From assembly GCF_009741735.1 (NCBI RefSeq), contig NZ_WHOH01000001.1:2046001-2110000 (forward strand): a DNA stretch of 64,000 bases, given 5' to 3'. Under the pieces are notes generated by a model that was not told where the DNA came from, did not search any database, and saw nothing but the letters and a program-made list of their open reading frames with translations. Source of the DNA: Lentibacillus sp. JNUCC-1. Lineage in GTDB: Bacteria > Bacillota > Bacilli > Bacillales > Amphibacillaceae. Of this stretch, positions 9,006 through 18,243 are shown piece by piece. The first letter of the stretch is position 1. The number at the start of each line of letters is the position of its first letter. The position numbers and the translations under genes were made by a program.

Positions 9006-9427
9006 CGCTCTGGTTTAGTTTGAGCCCTGTCTTCTCTTGATGCCAGCACGTCTTTTATCATTTCAATATGAAAGGCGGCCCATGCTTTTTCTTTAAAATG
9101 GAAAAAGGCGAACGCTGTCAAAAGAACGAGATAAATGATGACAAAGATAAGCCATAAAATGTTGCCGTTTGTAAATAAAACTTCCTCTATCTTATTGGAA
9201 AATAAAAACAGCAGCCATGGGATTGAAGTCACGTAGATCGGGATGATACCGAGCCCGTTTTGCTCTTTAATCATACGATAATGGATGAGACGAAGGGTTT
9301 CTGAGTCGATTGATTCATAAAAGGCCTTTATCGATGCCGTTTCTTTAAGATCATGATGTTTAGCAGGATCAGTTTCCTTTTTTAATTGTAAATAGACTTT
9401 ATGGGCATCCCCGCGAAAAGTAAACAA
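9002..9427 (-). CDS. Small membrane protein of unknown function
   Basis: 141 residues with two adjacent hydrophobic segments (IPIYVTSIPWLLFLF and GNILWLIFVIIYLVLLTAFAFF) between charged N- and C-terminal parts. The TTG start at 9427 follows AAAGGAGAGG. It converges with the XRE gene, overlapping it by 4 bp at the stop codons. I do not recognise a family. Confidence 0.7.
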   Translation of the reverse strand: MFTFRGDAHKVYLQLKKETDPAKHHDLKETASIKAFYESIDSETLRLIHYRMIKEQNGLGIIPIYVTSIPWLLFLFSNKIEEVLFTNGNILWLIFVIIYLVLLTAFAFFHFKEKAWAAFHIEMIKDVLASREDRAQTKPER

Positions 9428-9496
9428 GGTAGGTCCTCTCCTTTCACAAACAGAATCCGCCTGCTTGCTGTAAACATTCAGGCGGATCAGGTCTTC

Positions 9497-9925
9497 CTAT
9501 GAAACGAACAGATCGTTAATACGGTCAACAATATAGTCAATCGCTTGCTCGCCTTCTGTTTCCCATCGGCTCTTGTCTCTGATTTGACCGTCGCGATCGA
9601 GCGGTTCCTGGAATTGGCTGAGGCCTCCAGCGGCGGTCAAAAGCGCATTGCCATCACGGTCAAGCCCTGTATTGACCACATGCTTAATAACGTAGGGCTT
9701 ATTAAACTGAATAAGCGCTCCACCATCATCCAAGAGCCCTGAGACAACGTGAAACGGCAGTCTTATGTAAATGGTTTCGCCGCCCTCACGCCAAAGCATC
9801 CCGTCAAAATAAGCGCGATCGTATTCCCAGTTGCCGCAAAGAGAATAACCATTGGCTTTAAACATGGAAAAAGCGGGACCAAAAAAGGCTTGCTTGCCTT
9901 CCAGGTCTGTGTTGAGTTCCAGCAT
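9497..9925 (-). CDS. YugN-like family protein
   Basis: This 142-residue soluble protein resembles Bacillus subtilis YugN in length and pattern (GYSLCGNWEYDRAYFDGML, then YIRLPFHVVSG and a conserved DGGALIQFNKPYVIKH stretch). The biochemical role of the family is unknown. The start is behind a strong AGGAGG. It lies divergent to the UPF0182 gene. Confidence 0.85.
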   Translation of the reverse strand: MLELNTDLEGKQAFFGPAFSMFKANGYSLCGNWEYDRAYFDGMLWREGGETIYIRLPFHVVSGLLDDGGALIQFNKPYVIKHVVNTGLDRDGNALLTAAGGLSQFQEPLDRDGQIRDKSRWETEGEQAIDYIVDRINDLFVS

Positions 9926-9977
9926 ATTTAAACCTCCTTCTCAAAAGGTGCTGTACTTAGTATGGTCGTTAGAAAGT

Positions 9978-10076
9978 GTTAACATACATTTTTTAGAGAA
10001 ACCTGAAACTTAGGCATGGGGTCAATCGTATGTTAGACTGGAGTAAGGTGTTTTCACATTAGGAAAGTATGTTAAC
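9978..10076. promoter_or_regulatory. Repeated GTATGTTAAC boxes upstream of the UPF0182 gene
   Basis: GTTAACATAC (9978-9987) and its exact inverse GTATGTTAAC (10067-10076) bracket a third partial box, GTATGTTAGA (10028-10037). They fill the divergent region between the YugN-like and UPF0182 genes. This looks like a multi-site operator; the binding protein is unknown. Confidence 0.5.
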
Positions 10077-10102
10077 AAGAAAGATAAATTGGGGGAGACG
10101 TT

Positions 10103-12871
10103 GTGGATTTTAATCAATCTTTTAGTAAACAGGAAATGGAAAAGTGGACCAAGCGCCTGAAGCGCATTGGTATAGCTGTTGCCATCCTGTTGTTTATTGT
10201 AATCGTAGGCATGATGTCGATGAATCTATTTGTCGATTATATTTGGATGGACACGATTGGGTTTGCGGGCGTGTTTAAAACAGTGCTTAGCAGCAAAGTG
10301 ATTCTTGGTTTGTCCGGATTTGTGATTTACGGTTTGACAACTTATTTGACCTTATTTTGGATCTATCGTACATATATGAGTCATTTTGACCGTGTACAAC
10401 TCCATCCTTTGCTCTTAAAACGTAAGTTGGTAACGGCTGTGCTTCTTCTGGCGTCAGTCGTTGTTGGTCTTGTCGGAAGCAGCATTGCACAAGGCATCGG
10501 CTGGGAACGTGTTCTGAAGTTCATGAACTATGAGCAGTTCGGTGTGACCGATCCTCATTTCAATCTAGACATATCATTTTATATGTTTGTACTGCCGCTT
10601 TTAAACTTTGCAGTCTATCTTTTGATGGGTTTGGCTGTGTTCTTCTTAATAGTGGAAATTGGGGCGTACTCCGTATTCAACATGTGGCGTTTGAACCGTT
10701 CAGCACAACTCCACTTAGGTGTAACTCTAGGTGTCATTGGTGTGCTGTTAGCAGCGACACACGCACTCGCACCTTATGAAACGCTCCTGACAAATCAGGT
10801 CAGTTTGTTTCAAGAAAGTGCAGTCTACGGGCTCAGTTACACAGATGACATTGTTAACATCCCGAAAGCCTATGTGCTGGCAGGAGCGGCTCTTCTCGGA
10901 ACGATCTGGCTGATTGTGCTGCTCATCAGGGGCAAAATTCAATCAGCAATTGTTCCTATCGGTATTTATATCGCCCTCGTTATCGTTGGACAGGGTGCTT
11001 CAGTAGTCGTTCAGAATTTCGTTGTATCGCCGAACGAATTTTCCAAGGAAACGCCTTATCTGGAAGAAAACCTCGAATATACACGTGAGGCGTACCAACT
11101 GGCGGACATTAATGAAGTCGAACATCCTAGTGAATCAACTCTGAATCACGAGATGGTGGAGCGAAATGATGACACGATTGAGAACATCCGAGTAAATGAC
11201 GTGCGGCCACTTCTCGAAGTGTATAATCAACTCCAGACCATTAGAACATACTACAATTTCCATGATGTTGACATTGATCGGTATGAAATTGATGGCCATT
11301 ATGAACAGGTATTTATTGGCGCTAGAGAACTAAGCATGAAAGACTTACCCGATCAGGCCCAAACGTGGGTGAACCGCTACTTGCGTTATACACATGGTTA
11401 CGGTGTGGCGATGAGTCATGTGAATGAAGTGACACCACAGGGTCAGCCGAAGTATATGGTAGACGACATTCCACCTACTGGGGTGATCGATATTGAGCGC
11501 CCGCAGATTTATTTTGGTGAAGAAGAGTATCCAAACGTGATTGTAAAAAGTAAGGTCGATGAATTTGACTATCCATCCGGTGGAGACAACAAGTCCAATC
11601 GTTTCGAAGCTGATTCAGGTATCCCGCTGAAAGGGCTCAACCGTTATTTGTTTGCTTTAAACGAAGGCTCATTCCGAATGATGGTTTCCGATCAGATTAC
11701 GGATGAAAGTGAGCTTCTTGATACACGTAACATCGTCGATCGGGTCAATCGAATTGCGCCGTTCTTCGAGTATGACGAAGATCCGTATATATTTGTCAGA
11801 GATGACGGGACTTTGGCATGGATGATGGATGCCTATTTGACAGGTGAACGTTATCCATACGCTGAACCTTATAAACGCGGTGAGAATTATATCCGCAACT
11901 CGGTTAAAGTGACGATTGATGCATACACAGGAGAAGTGGATTTTTACGCCGTGGATACGGATGAGCCGCTAATGAAGGCTTATGACAACATGTTCCCAGA
12001 GCTTTTCACAAAAGATATTCCTGAAGATGTTCGGGCGCATTTCCGTTATCCGGAACGTTTGTTCAAAATTCAATCCGCGATGTATGGCACGTACCATATG
12101 TCCAATCTTGAGGTATTCTATAACCGTGAAGACTTCTGGCAGTTCCCGACTGAGAAGTACTTCAACGAAGACATCGAAATGGAACCATACTATATAACAA
12201 TGCAAATGCCGGAAGCGGACGAGGAAGAATTTATACTCATGATGCCATACACGCCTAAAAAGCGTCAGAATATGATTGCTTGGATGGGTGTCCGGAACGA
12301 TGGTGAGCATTATGGTGAAAAATTTGTCTACCGTTTTCCAAAGCAGAAGAATATTTATGGGCCGCAACAGATTGAAAATAGGATCAACCAGGACAGCACG
12401 ATCTCTAAAGAGTTGAATCTGTGGTCCCAGGGCGGATCTAAAGTAATTCGCGGTAACCTGCTTGCGATTCCAATCGAGGATACCGTCTTCTATGTCGAGC
12501 CGGTTTACATTGAATCCTCAAATGAGACATCTCTGCCTGAAGTGAAACAGGTGATTATGGCGTATGATGATTACATTGTGATGGAACCGTCGTTCGACCA
12601 GGCGCTCGATGCGATTCTGGCAAAAGCCGATCCTGAAGGTACTGAGGATGAAGGTGAAAGTGAAGAAGCGCCGCCTGAAGATGAAGATACTGGTGAAGAA
12701 GCTGGAGAAGACGAAGGTGATGCAGCACCGCCTATTACTGGAGCGGAAGAACAGCTGCGTGAATTCGCTGAGCAGTTCGATGCTTATCAGAAAGCACTGT
12801 CTGAAGGCAACTGGGAAGAGGCTGCCAAGATTATGACAGAGCTGCAAGAGAAGCTAAAAGAGATTGAATAA
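10103..12871 (+). CDS. UPF0182 family large membrane protein
   Basis: A 922-residue protein whose N-terminal third holds about seven transmembrane segments (first IGIAVAILLFIVIVGMMSM, last IQSAIVPIGIYIALVIVGQG). A large predicted extracytoplasmic domain follows, with conserved family stretches such as YHMSNLEVFYNREDFWQFP and IWSQGG-like NLWSQGGSKVIRGNLL. The tail (from about residue 850) is very acidic (EDEGESEEAPPEDEDTGEE) and ends in a helical AEQFDAYQKALSEGNWEEA segment common in the family. Function is unknown. The GTG/TTG-rich start region sits behind GGGGGAG. Confidence 0.92.
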   Translation: MDFNQSFSKQEMEKWTKRLKRIGIAVAILLFIVIVGMMSMNLFVDYIWMDTIGFAGVFKTVLSSKVILGLSGFVIYGLTTYLTLFWIYRTYMSHFDRVQLHPLLLKRKLVTAVLLLASVVVGLVGSSIAQGIGWERVLKFMNYEQFGVTDPHFNLDISFYMFVLPLLNFAVYLLMGLAVFFLIVEIGAYSVFNMWRLNRSAQLHLGVTLGVIGVLLAATHALAPYETLLTNQVSLFQESAVYGLSYTDDIVNIPKAYVLAGAALLGTIWLIVLLIRGKIQSAIVPIGIYIALVIVGQGASVVVQNFVVSPNEFSKETPYLEENLEYTREAYQLADINEVEHPSESTLNHEMVERNDDTIENIRVNDVRPLLEVYNQLQTIRTYYNFHDVDIDRYEIDGHYEQVFIGARELSMKDLPDQAQTWVNRYLRYTHGYGVAMSHVNEVTPQGQPKYMVDDIPPTGVIDIERPQIYFGEEEYPNVIVKSKVDEFDYPSGGDNKSNRFEADSGIPLKGLNRYLFALNEGSFRMMVSDQITDESELLDTRNIVDRVNRIAPFFEYDEDPYIFVRDDGTLAWMMDAYLTGERYPYAEPYKRGENYIRNSVKVTIDAYTGEVDFYAVDTDEPLMKAYDNMFPELFTKDIPEDVRAHFRYPERLFKIQSAMYGTYHMSNLEVFYNREDFWQFPTEKYFNEDIEMEPYYITMQMPEADEEEFILMMPYTPKKRQNMIAWMGVRNDGEHYGEKFVYRFPKQKNIYGPQQIENRINQDSTISKELNLWSQGGSKVIRGNLLAIPIEDTVFYVEPVYIESSNETSLPEVKQVIMAYDDYIVMEPSFDQALDAILAKADPEGTEDEGESEEAPPEDEDTGEEAGEDEGDAAPPITGAEEQLREFAEQFDAYQKALSEGNWEEAAKIMTELQEKLKEIE

Positions 12872-12894
12872 AATAGGTACTATATAAAACACTC

Positions 12895-12935
12895 CTGCAA
12901 GTGTTCGGGCTCAGCCTGGACACTTGCAGTTTTTT
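12895..12935 (+). terminator. Terminator after the UPF0182 gene
   Basis: Stem CTGCAAGTGTTC / GGACACTTGCAG, followed by six T residues. Confidence 0.9.
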
Positions 12936-12994
12936 AAAATGTGCGGTGAAGCTGGTATACTGGTGTTAATACCTATTGAAAGGAGAACAATCCT

Positions 12995-13765
12995 ATGCCT
13001 AAAGCAAAACTTAACGGGATAGATTTATACTATGAAGATGAAGGTCAGGGACAACCAATTGTTCTGCTGCACGGTCTGACTGGAAGCCATCTCATGCTGC
13101 GTGCAGAACAAGCCCGCTTTCAATCAGAATATCGAGTGGTTGCACTGGATGCAAGGGGTCACGGGAAATCGGACAAGCCCGAATCCTATACACTAAACGA
13201 TCATATTGAAGATGTGCTGGCCTTAATCAATTATCTCAAATTGGACAATGTCGTCCTGCTTGGCATGTCGATGGGGACGTATGTCGCACAAGGTGTGGCG
13301 ATTCAAGCACCTGAAAAAGTCGATAAAATCATCCTTGTCTCAGGAGCGGCACACGGGGATACATCTTCTACAGAAGGTCTCATGGCCCGCCATGCCGATG
13401 AACTTGAAGGACTAACGTTTGAAGAGCAGATGGGGGAAATGGCCCCACATATCTTTCATGATTTGGATGCTGTTGGGGCATGGCTTGCCGATATGCCAAG
13501 CGGCTTGACGGCAAAACAGCAGGAAGCGGCTGCTGCAGCCCTATCGAAATATGATTTTAGGCCCGACTTGGCTACAGTCACAGTCCCTGTATTGGTGATC
13601 AGCGGAAGACACGATGGACTGAATCCGCCTGGACAAGGAAAAGAAATTGCCGATCACATACCAAATGCGAAATTCGTCGTATTCGAAAACTCAGGCCATG
13701 CCCCGAACGTCGAGGAGCCAGAAGCCTATTTTCAACTGGTGGATGACTTTTTGAAAAATGGATGA
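12995..13765 (+). CDS. Alpha/beta-fold hydrolase
   Basis: A 256-residue esterase or lactonase-type enzyme. It shows the oxyanion region LLHGLTGSH (residues 24-32), the nucleophile elbow GMSMG with the serine near residue 91, the acid region VISGRHDGLNPPG and the catalytic histidine in NSGHAPNVEEPEAY. It resembles 3-oxoadipate enol-lactonase and haloperoxidase-like members, but no pathway context is present, so the substrate is open. It is a single gene with a clear AAGGAG ribosome site. Confidence 0.88.
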   Translation: MPKAKLNGIDLYYEDEGQGQPIVLLHGLTGSHLMLRAEQARFQSEYRVVALDARGHGKSDKPESYTLNDHIEDVLALINYLKLDNVVLLGMSMGTYVAQGVAIQAPEKVDKIILVSGAAHGDTSSTEGLMARHADELEGLTFEEQMGEMAPHIFHDLDAVGAWLADMPSGLTAKQQEAAAAALSKYDFRPDLATVTVPVLVISGRHDGLNPPGQGKEIADHIPNAKFVVFENSGHAPNVEEPEAYFQLVDDFLKNG

Positions 13766-13807
13766 AGTGTTTTCGCACAAGTTGCTGATATTGATAAGGA
13801 CACTTTA

Positions 13808-14277
13808 TTCGTAAACTGGGAACTAACTGGGCAGAAATTATAACTGCCTCATGCGGCCGCACGGGGGAAACACTCCGCGTCCAGTGGGCGCTGCTGAGCC
13901 TCGGTTTCTCGCACTTGCGGTGTCTCATCGAGGCTTGTCCTCCCACTGGAGTCTCCATGTTGTCCCCGAGCTGGGTTCCAAAGAATACATCTCTAACTCT
14001 TAGGTGAGGGGAAGTCGACTCCAGCTGGAAAAAGCACCAGTCCGAAGCCCCCGGCGGAAATCACGACGTTCTCTTAGATATATCGGAAATTTCGCATGCG
14101 CTATCGGAAATTCTGAGAGTTATATCGGAAATTTTGAAGTGTATATCGGTGTTTTCAACTCATATATCGGAAAATAACATGAAATTGCCAAGTAAACCGT
14201 AATTTAAAACTTCCTAAGATCGTGCTAAGAAGGCTTATTAAATTTTCACTGGTTCGCAGTTTGTGTTTACTATTCGT
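13808..14277. repeat. Modular repeat element, copy 2
   Basis: The left end GTAAACTGGGAACTAACTGG (13811-13830) and right end TTCGCAGTTTGTGTTTACTA (about 14253-14272) are inverted versions of one another. Between them lie palindromic module M1 (13861-13980, starting CGGGGGAAACACTCCGCG and ending TGTCCCCGAG), a shortened module M2 (about 14002-14064, ending GCGGAAATCAC) and a TATCGG array (14081-14170). It has no credible gene. It occupies the whole interval between the hydrolase and pdxK genes. Confidence 0.75.
14081..14170. repeat. TATCGG array with exact 21-bp step (array A)
   Basis: TATCGG starts at 14081, 14102, 14123, 14144 and 14165, every step exactly 21 bp. The last units are repeated at window positions 1-46 in element copy 1. 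Confidence 0.85.
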
Positions 14278-14331
14278 TTGTGATTTATCTATAAAGTAAA
14301 CTATCTTTTATAATAGAAATAAACGGAAAGA

Positions 14332-14379
14332 AAAAGCACGATGAAAGTCTACTGTGATGATGACTTCCTTCGTGCTTTT
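14332..14379 (-). terminator. Terminator of pdxK
   Basis: Stem AAAAGCACGATGAAAGTC / GACTTCCTTCGTGCTTTT. On the minus strand it ends in a T-rich tract. It lies just after the pdxK stop. Confidence 0.8.
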
Positions 14380-14386
14380 ATTCAAT

Positions 14387-15196
14387 TTACTTTTCTAATG
14401 TGTTATAAGCGCCGTGCATAACAGGTCCAACATAGTCATTAAGTTTCCAACCGTGCTTGATGGCAGCCGTCACGAAGGCTTTTGCGGAAATCACAGCGTC
14501 TTTAACAGTTGAGCCTTTCGCGAGGTTTGCGGTAATGGCAGCAGCAAATGTGCACCCTGCTCCATGGTTATAGCCGGTATCTATTTTCTCCTGTTCAAGC
14601 AGTTCAAATGCTTCACCATCGTAAAATAGATCCATCGCTTTATCATGATTCAGACCTTTTCCGCCTTTTATGACAACATTTTTTGCGCCGATTTCATGGA
14701 TGAGGCGAGCCGCTTCTTTCATACCTTCAACAGTTTTAACTGTGCCAATTTGGGCAAGCTGGCCTGCTTCGAATAAATTGGGTGTAGCAATGGTTGCGTG
14801 CGGCAGAAGCAGCTCACGCATGGCGTCGGTGTTTTCCGGCTGCAGGGCCTCATCCTCACCTTTACATACCATGACTGGATCAAGCACAAATTGCCCGAGC
14901 TTATAGTCATCTATCTTTTTTGCACCAAGCTCAATAATGTCGACTGAACCAAGCATGCCGGTTTTCATAGCGTCCACTCCGACTGAAAGTATCGTATCGA
15001 GCTGTTTTTCGACGACCTCAACATCAATTGGGAAGACCTCATGCTTCCAATTTTGTTTCGGGTTCATCGCGACAATTGACGTCAGCGCATTCATGCCGTA
15101 AACCCCGTGTTCTTGAAATGTTTTTAAATCTGCCTGTATTCCCGCACCGCCACTTGAATCGGAGCCTGCGAGCGTTAATGCTTTCTTCATGCTCAT
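14387..15196 (-). CDS. pdxK: Pyridoxine / hydroxymethylpyrimidine kinase (PdxK type)
   Basis: A 269-residue ribokinase-fold enzyme that phosphorylates pyridoxine, pyridoxal or HMP with ATP for vitamin B6 or B1 salvage. Motifs are AGSDSSGGAGIQADLKTF (residues 10-27), DPVMVCKG in the centre and the anion-hole/catalytic DTGYNHGAGCTFAAA, where the GAGC cysteine is the B. subtilis PdxK feature. Overall sequence is closer to Bacillus PdxK than to the ThiD of thiamine operons. It is monocistronic with its own terminator. Confidence 0.9.
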   Translation of the reverse strand: MSMKKALTLAGSDSSGGAGIQADLKTFQEHGVYGMNALTSIVAMNPKQNWKHEVFPIDVEVVEKQLDTILSVGVDAMKTGMLGSVDIIELGAKKIDDYKLGQFVLDPVMVCKGEDEALQPENTDAMRELLLPHATIATPNLFEAGQLAQIGTVKTVEGMKEAARLIHEIGAKNVVIKGGKGLNHDKAMDLFYDGEAFELLEQEKIDTGYNHGAGCTFAAAITANLAKGSTVKDAVISAKAFVTAAIKHGWKLNDYVGPVMHGAYNTLEK

Positions 15197-15412
15197 GGTA
15201 ATCCCCCTAGATTGATTCGGAATGTAAGTAACTTTTTTAGAATATAACAGGTGGCGGGAAAATAAAAGTGAGATGTTTTACGAAGTTTTTAGTAACAGGC
15301 TTGATTTTTTCTATTCTATTATACCATAGTGTAATTCCAATTTGCAGACTACTATGGTGTGCCAAGTTCATATAGAATGGGGTTACGCTGTATATGTGGG
15401 AGGTCTTTGTGA

Positions 15413-15943
15413 ATGAAATTAGGATTGAAAAGAAATGAAGTGCGGCTCGAGGATTTTCATCCGGAATGGCAGGGCGAATTTGAGCGTGTCAAACAAGAAA
15501 TTGAGCATTATACACAAATTGCTGGTGAGCGCATTGCTCATATAGGCAGCACGGCGATCAAAGGTATGAAAGCTAAGCCGATTATTGATATCCTCATTGG
15601 GGTAAATGATATAGAAGACGTAAATCAATCGCTCTTTCAAGGTTTGAAGAAAGCGGGATTTTTAAGATTGCGTGTGGAAAGACCGCAAGAAATCGTTTGC
15701 GCCAAGTTCACCGACAGTACGTATGAATCCAAAACCCATTTCATTCACCTTGTGGATTATCAGGGAGAGCTTTGGAAAAATTTGATTTTCTTTAAGGACT
15801 ACCTTAATCATTATGAAAAAGTTAGAACAGAATATGCTCAACTCAAAGCAGATTATACGCACACTTCTAACACCGGAATTAAAGATTATACCGACCATAA
15901 AGAAGCATTTGTGAAGAACATTTTTGCTAAAAGGGAAAAGTGA
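15413..15943 (+). CDS. GrpB family protein
   Basis: 176 residues of the UPF0157/GrpB nucleotidyltransferase-like family, with the signature EFERVKQEIEHY, then RIAHIGSTAIKGMKAKPIIDILIGV (residues 41-65; GST and the paired acids are the nucleotidyltransferase-fold core) and a YxxLKADY tail. The exact reaction is unknown. It is followed closely by the yjbQ-type gene and probably shares a transcript. The start follows GGGAGGTC. Confidence 0.9.
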   Translation: MKLGLKRNEVRLEDFHPEWQGEFERVKQEIEHYTQIAGERIAHIGSTAIKGMKAKPIIDILIGVNDIEDVNQSLFQGLKKAGFLRLRVERPQEIVCAKFTDSTYESKTHFIHLVDYQGELWKNLIFFKDYLNHYEKVRTEYAQLKADYTHTSNTGIKDYTDHKEAFVKNIFAKREK

Positions 15944-15958
15944 AAGGAGCTTGATCAT

Positions 15959-16366
15959 ATGACACAAACCTTATTTCAGTACACTGTTTCTACAGATAAG
16001 AAACAAGCTCTTGTTAATATTGACGGATATGTTGAGGATGCGCTCTCTAAAAGCGGCGTAACGGAGGGCATTATGGTCGTATTTTGCCCGCATACAACGG
16101 GTGGCATTACGATCAATGAAAATGCTGACCCCGACGTCAAAACGGACCTGAAACTTGGGCTAGATGAAACGTTCCCAAACAAACCTGAGTACATCCATAT
16201 GGAAGGCAATTCCGACGGGCACATGAAATCATCCGTAATAGGCGCGAGTGAAACCCTAATCATATCCGATGGACAACTCATCTTCGGCACATGGCAAAGT
16301 GTCTATTTTTGTGAATTTGACGGCCCAAGAACACGAAAAGTACACGTGAAAGTAATAGAAGGCTAA
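15959..16366 (+). CDS. YjbQ / UPF0047 family protein (secondary thiamine-phosphate synthase-type)
   Basis: This 135-residue trimeric-fold protein has the family motifs VVFCPHTTGGITINENADPDV (residues 41-61) and GNSDGHMKSSVIGASETLII, with the conserved histidines and the terminal GTWQSVYFCEFDGPR. Some homologues give weak thiamine-phosphate synthase activity, hence the database name, but the physiological role is unclear. It sits 15 bp after the GrpB gene behind AAAGGAG. Confidence 0.92.
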   Translation: MTQTLFQYTVSTDKKQALVNIDGYVEDALSKSGVTEGIMVVFCPHTTGGITINENADPDVKTDLKLGLDETFPNKPEYIHMEGNSDGHMKSSVIGASETLIISDGQLIFGTWQSVYFCEFDGPRTRKVHVKVIEG

Positions 16367-16406
16367 ATATCGCCTATTCACTACACGTTTATGCAGATAA
16401 CTTCCT

Positions 16407-17025
16407 TATGAACAGTCGACACAAACTGCGAACTAATGAAAACTTGAATGACTGCTTCTGGCAACCGCTCGGGGAAAACACTCCGCGTCCAGTGGGCGCT
16501 GCTGAGCCTCGGGCCCACAGGATGTGGGTCATGAAGGCGTTGCGACAGGACGTCGCGGTTTTAGCCTTCCTTCCCCTATATCGACCTCCGGGGTCTCACC
16601 GAGGCTTTTCCTCCCACAGGAGTCTCCGTGTTTTCCCCGAGCTTGGAGAGGTGTGTTTACCTTCTTTCTTGATTTTATAAGCAGAGGGATTGAAAGTTAA
16701 ATGGACTGAGCATCAATCTGAAATCACCTCAAAGTTGAGTTAGCATTAGCTGCTCAAGAAAAGTTTACGTTCACTCTTAATTTCTTGAGCAAAACATCCA
16801 AGCACCTAATTAACATGAAGTGATTGGAGCGGAGGGAAGTCGACTCCTGCGGGAACAGCACGAGTCCGAAGACCCCACAGCGAGCGGTCCTTGCGAGCGA
16901 GGAGGCTGAGACCGTGCCCGCGGAAAGCGACTTCCCGCAGCGGAAATCACGGTGCTCGTTTAAACATATGGAGTGCTTAGTGGCAGTCATAAAATCGCCT
17001 AGTTAGTTCGCACTCTACTTAAAAT
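16407..17025. repeat. Modular repeat element, copy 3 (most complete, uninterrupted)
   Basis: The left end (16410-16435) contains ACACAAACTGCGAACTAATG. The right end (about 16983-17020) contains CTAGTTAGTTCGCACTCTAC, so the ends are inverted relatives. Inside are module M1 (16468-16641, bounded by CTCGGGGAAAACAC and GTGTTTTCCCCGAG), an AT-rich middle holding a GCTCAAGAAA/TTTCTTGAGC hairpin, and module M2 (16820-16950, bounded by GTGATT and AATCAC, with long internal pairing GGGAAGTCG/CGACTTCCC). Short open frames here follow the repeat composition and are not genes. Confidence 0.8.
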
Positions 17026-17088
17026 GTGTCTTAATAAATTGGATGATGAGCTGTTTATAATAGTTTTGGAAATGAGGTGGGGATTTTG

Positions 17089-18153
17089 TTGAGTAATGGT
17101 TTGACTGAACGTTTGCACATTCAATATCCTGTGATCCAGGCTCCTATGGCTGGCGGGGTCACTACGACAGAATTAATCACTGAGGTTGTAAGATCTGGCG
17201 GGCTTGGGATGATCGGAGCGGGTTACATGGCACCGGAACAGATACGCAATCAGATTAAAGACATTAAGTCAGTTGTATCAGGCGGGTTTGGAATTAACCT
17301 TTTTGTCCCAAACGAATTCACTATTTCCGGTGAAGTAATCGACATCGCGCGAGATACGCTACAGCCATTTTATGATGAGCTAAATATGCCTGCTGACAAC
17401 CAAGTGACTATACCAGATTATGAATCAGCAACACACACGTTTCTCGAGCAACTGAAGGTCACGATTGAGGAAAAGGTGCCTGTGTGTTCCTTTACATTCG
17501 GAATACCGGCAGAAAAGATAATTGCTGAACTGAAAGAACACGGAATCATAACGATGGGCACGGCCACTACTGTCAATGAAGCGATTGCCATTGAAAACAG
17601 CGGAATGGATGCAGTCGTCGTTCAGGGCAGTGAGGCTGGCGGCCATCGCGGCCATTTTTTAGAAGGACATGAAAAGAGTCAGATTGGTCTAATGTCGCTC
17701 ATTCCGCAAGTTGTGGATCATGTAACCATTCCAGTCATTGCAGCGGGTGGTGTTATGGACGGAAGAGGATTAACGGCATCCATGTGCCTCGGTGCGCAAG
17801 CTGTGCAAATGGGGACGGCCTTTTTGACATGTGCGGAAAGCGGTGCTAAACCATTGCATAAAGAAGCGATTCTCCAAGCACAGGAAGATCAGACCGTTTT
17901 AACGCGTGCTTTTTCAGGAAAATGGGCACGAGGCATTCACAATGTATTTATTGAGAAAATGGCTGACCAGCAAGCCTGTCTGCCGGAATTTCCAGTGCAA
18001 AATGCGTTGACAAAACCTCTCAGAAAAGCATCGGCTCAGCAAGGAAAGTCTGATTTCATGTCTCTCTGGTCAGGACAAACGCCTAGACTAGCCCGGTCCC
18101 AGACAGTTGCTTCTCTCTTTGAAAAGTTAATTAAACAGACCCGGGATTTGTAA
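17089..18153 (+). CDS. NAD(P)H-dependent flavin oxidoreductase / nitronate monooxygenase family
   Basis: A 354-residue TIM-barrel FMN enzyme of the 2-nitropropane dioxygenase family. It shows IQYPVIQAPMAGGVTT at the N-terminus, the GSEAGGHRG loop with the catalytic histidine near residue 188, the phosphate-binding VIAAGGVMDGRG and the QMGTAFLTCAES stretch. Such enzymes detoxify nitronates such as propionate-3-nitronate, or act as NADH-quinone reductases. I chose the TTG at 17089 because it lies 8 bp behind AGGTGG; the GTG at 17077 overlaps that site. Confidence 0.88.
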   Translation: MSNGLTERLHIQYPVIQAPMAGGVTTTELITEVVRSGGLGMIGAGYMAPEQIRNQIKDIKSVVSGGFGINLFVPNEFTISGEVIDIARDTLQPFYDELNMPADNQVTIPDYESATHTFLEQLKVTIEEKVPVCSFTFGIPAEKIIAELKEHGIITMGTATTVNEAIAIENSGMDAVVVQGSEAGGHRGHFLEGHEKSQIGLMSLIPQVVDHVTIPVIAAGGVMDGRGLTASMCLGAQAVQMGTAFLTCAESGAKPLHKEAILQAQEDQTVLTRAFSGKWARGIHNVFIEKMADQQACLPEFPVQNALTKPLRKASAQQGKSDFMSLWSGQTPRLARSQTVASLFEKLIKQTRDL

Positions 18154-18243
18154 AAACATATGGTATAAAAGTCACCTCTTCACTTTAAAATTAGGACCTC
18201 CTCAAGTATGATAGTAGATGTTCTTATTCAGGGGGTACAACAT

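Noticed and set aside
16408..17006. Small frames of 90 and 60 residues in element copy 3
   Set aside because: They follow palindromic modules M1 and M2, and the same sequence appears reversed in copy 4, so the open frame is a by-product of GC-rich repeats.
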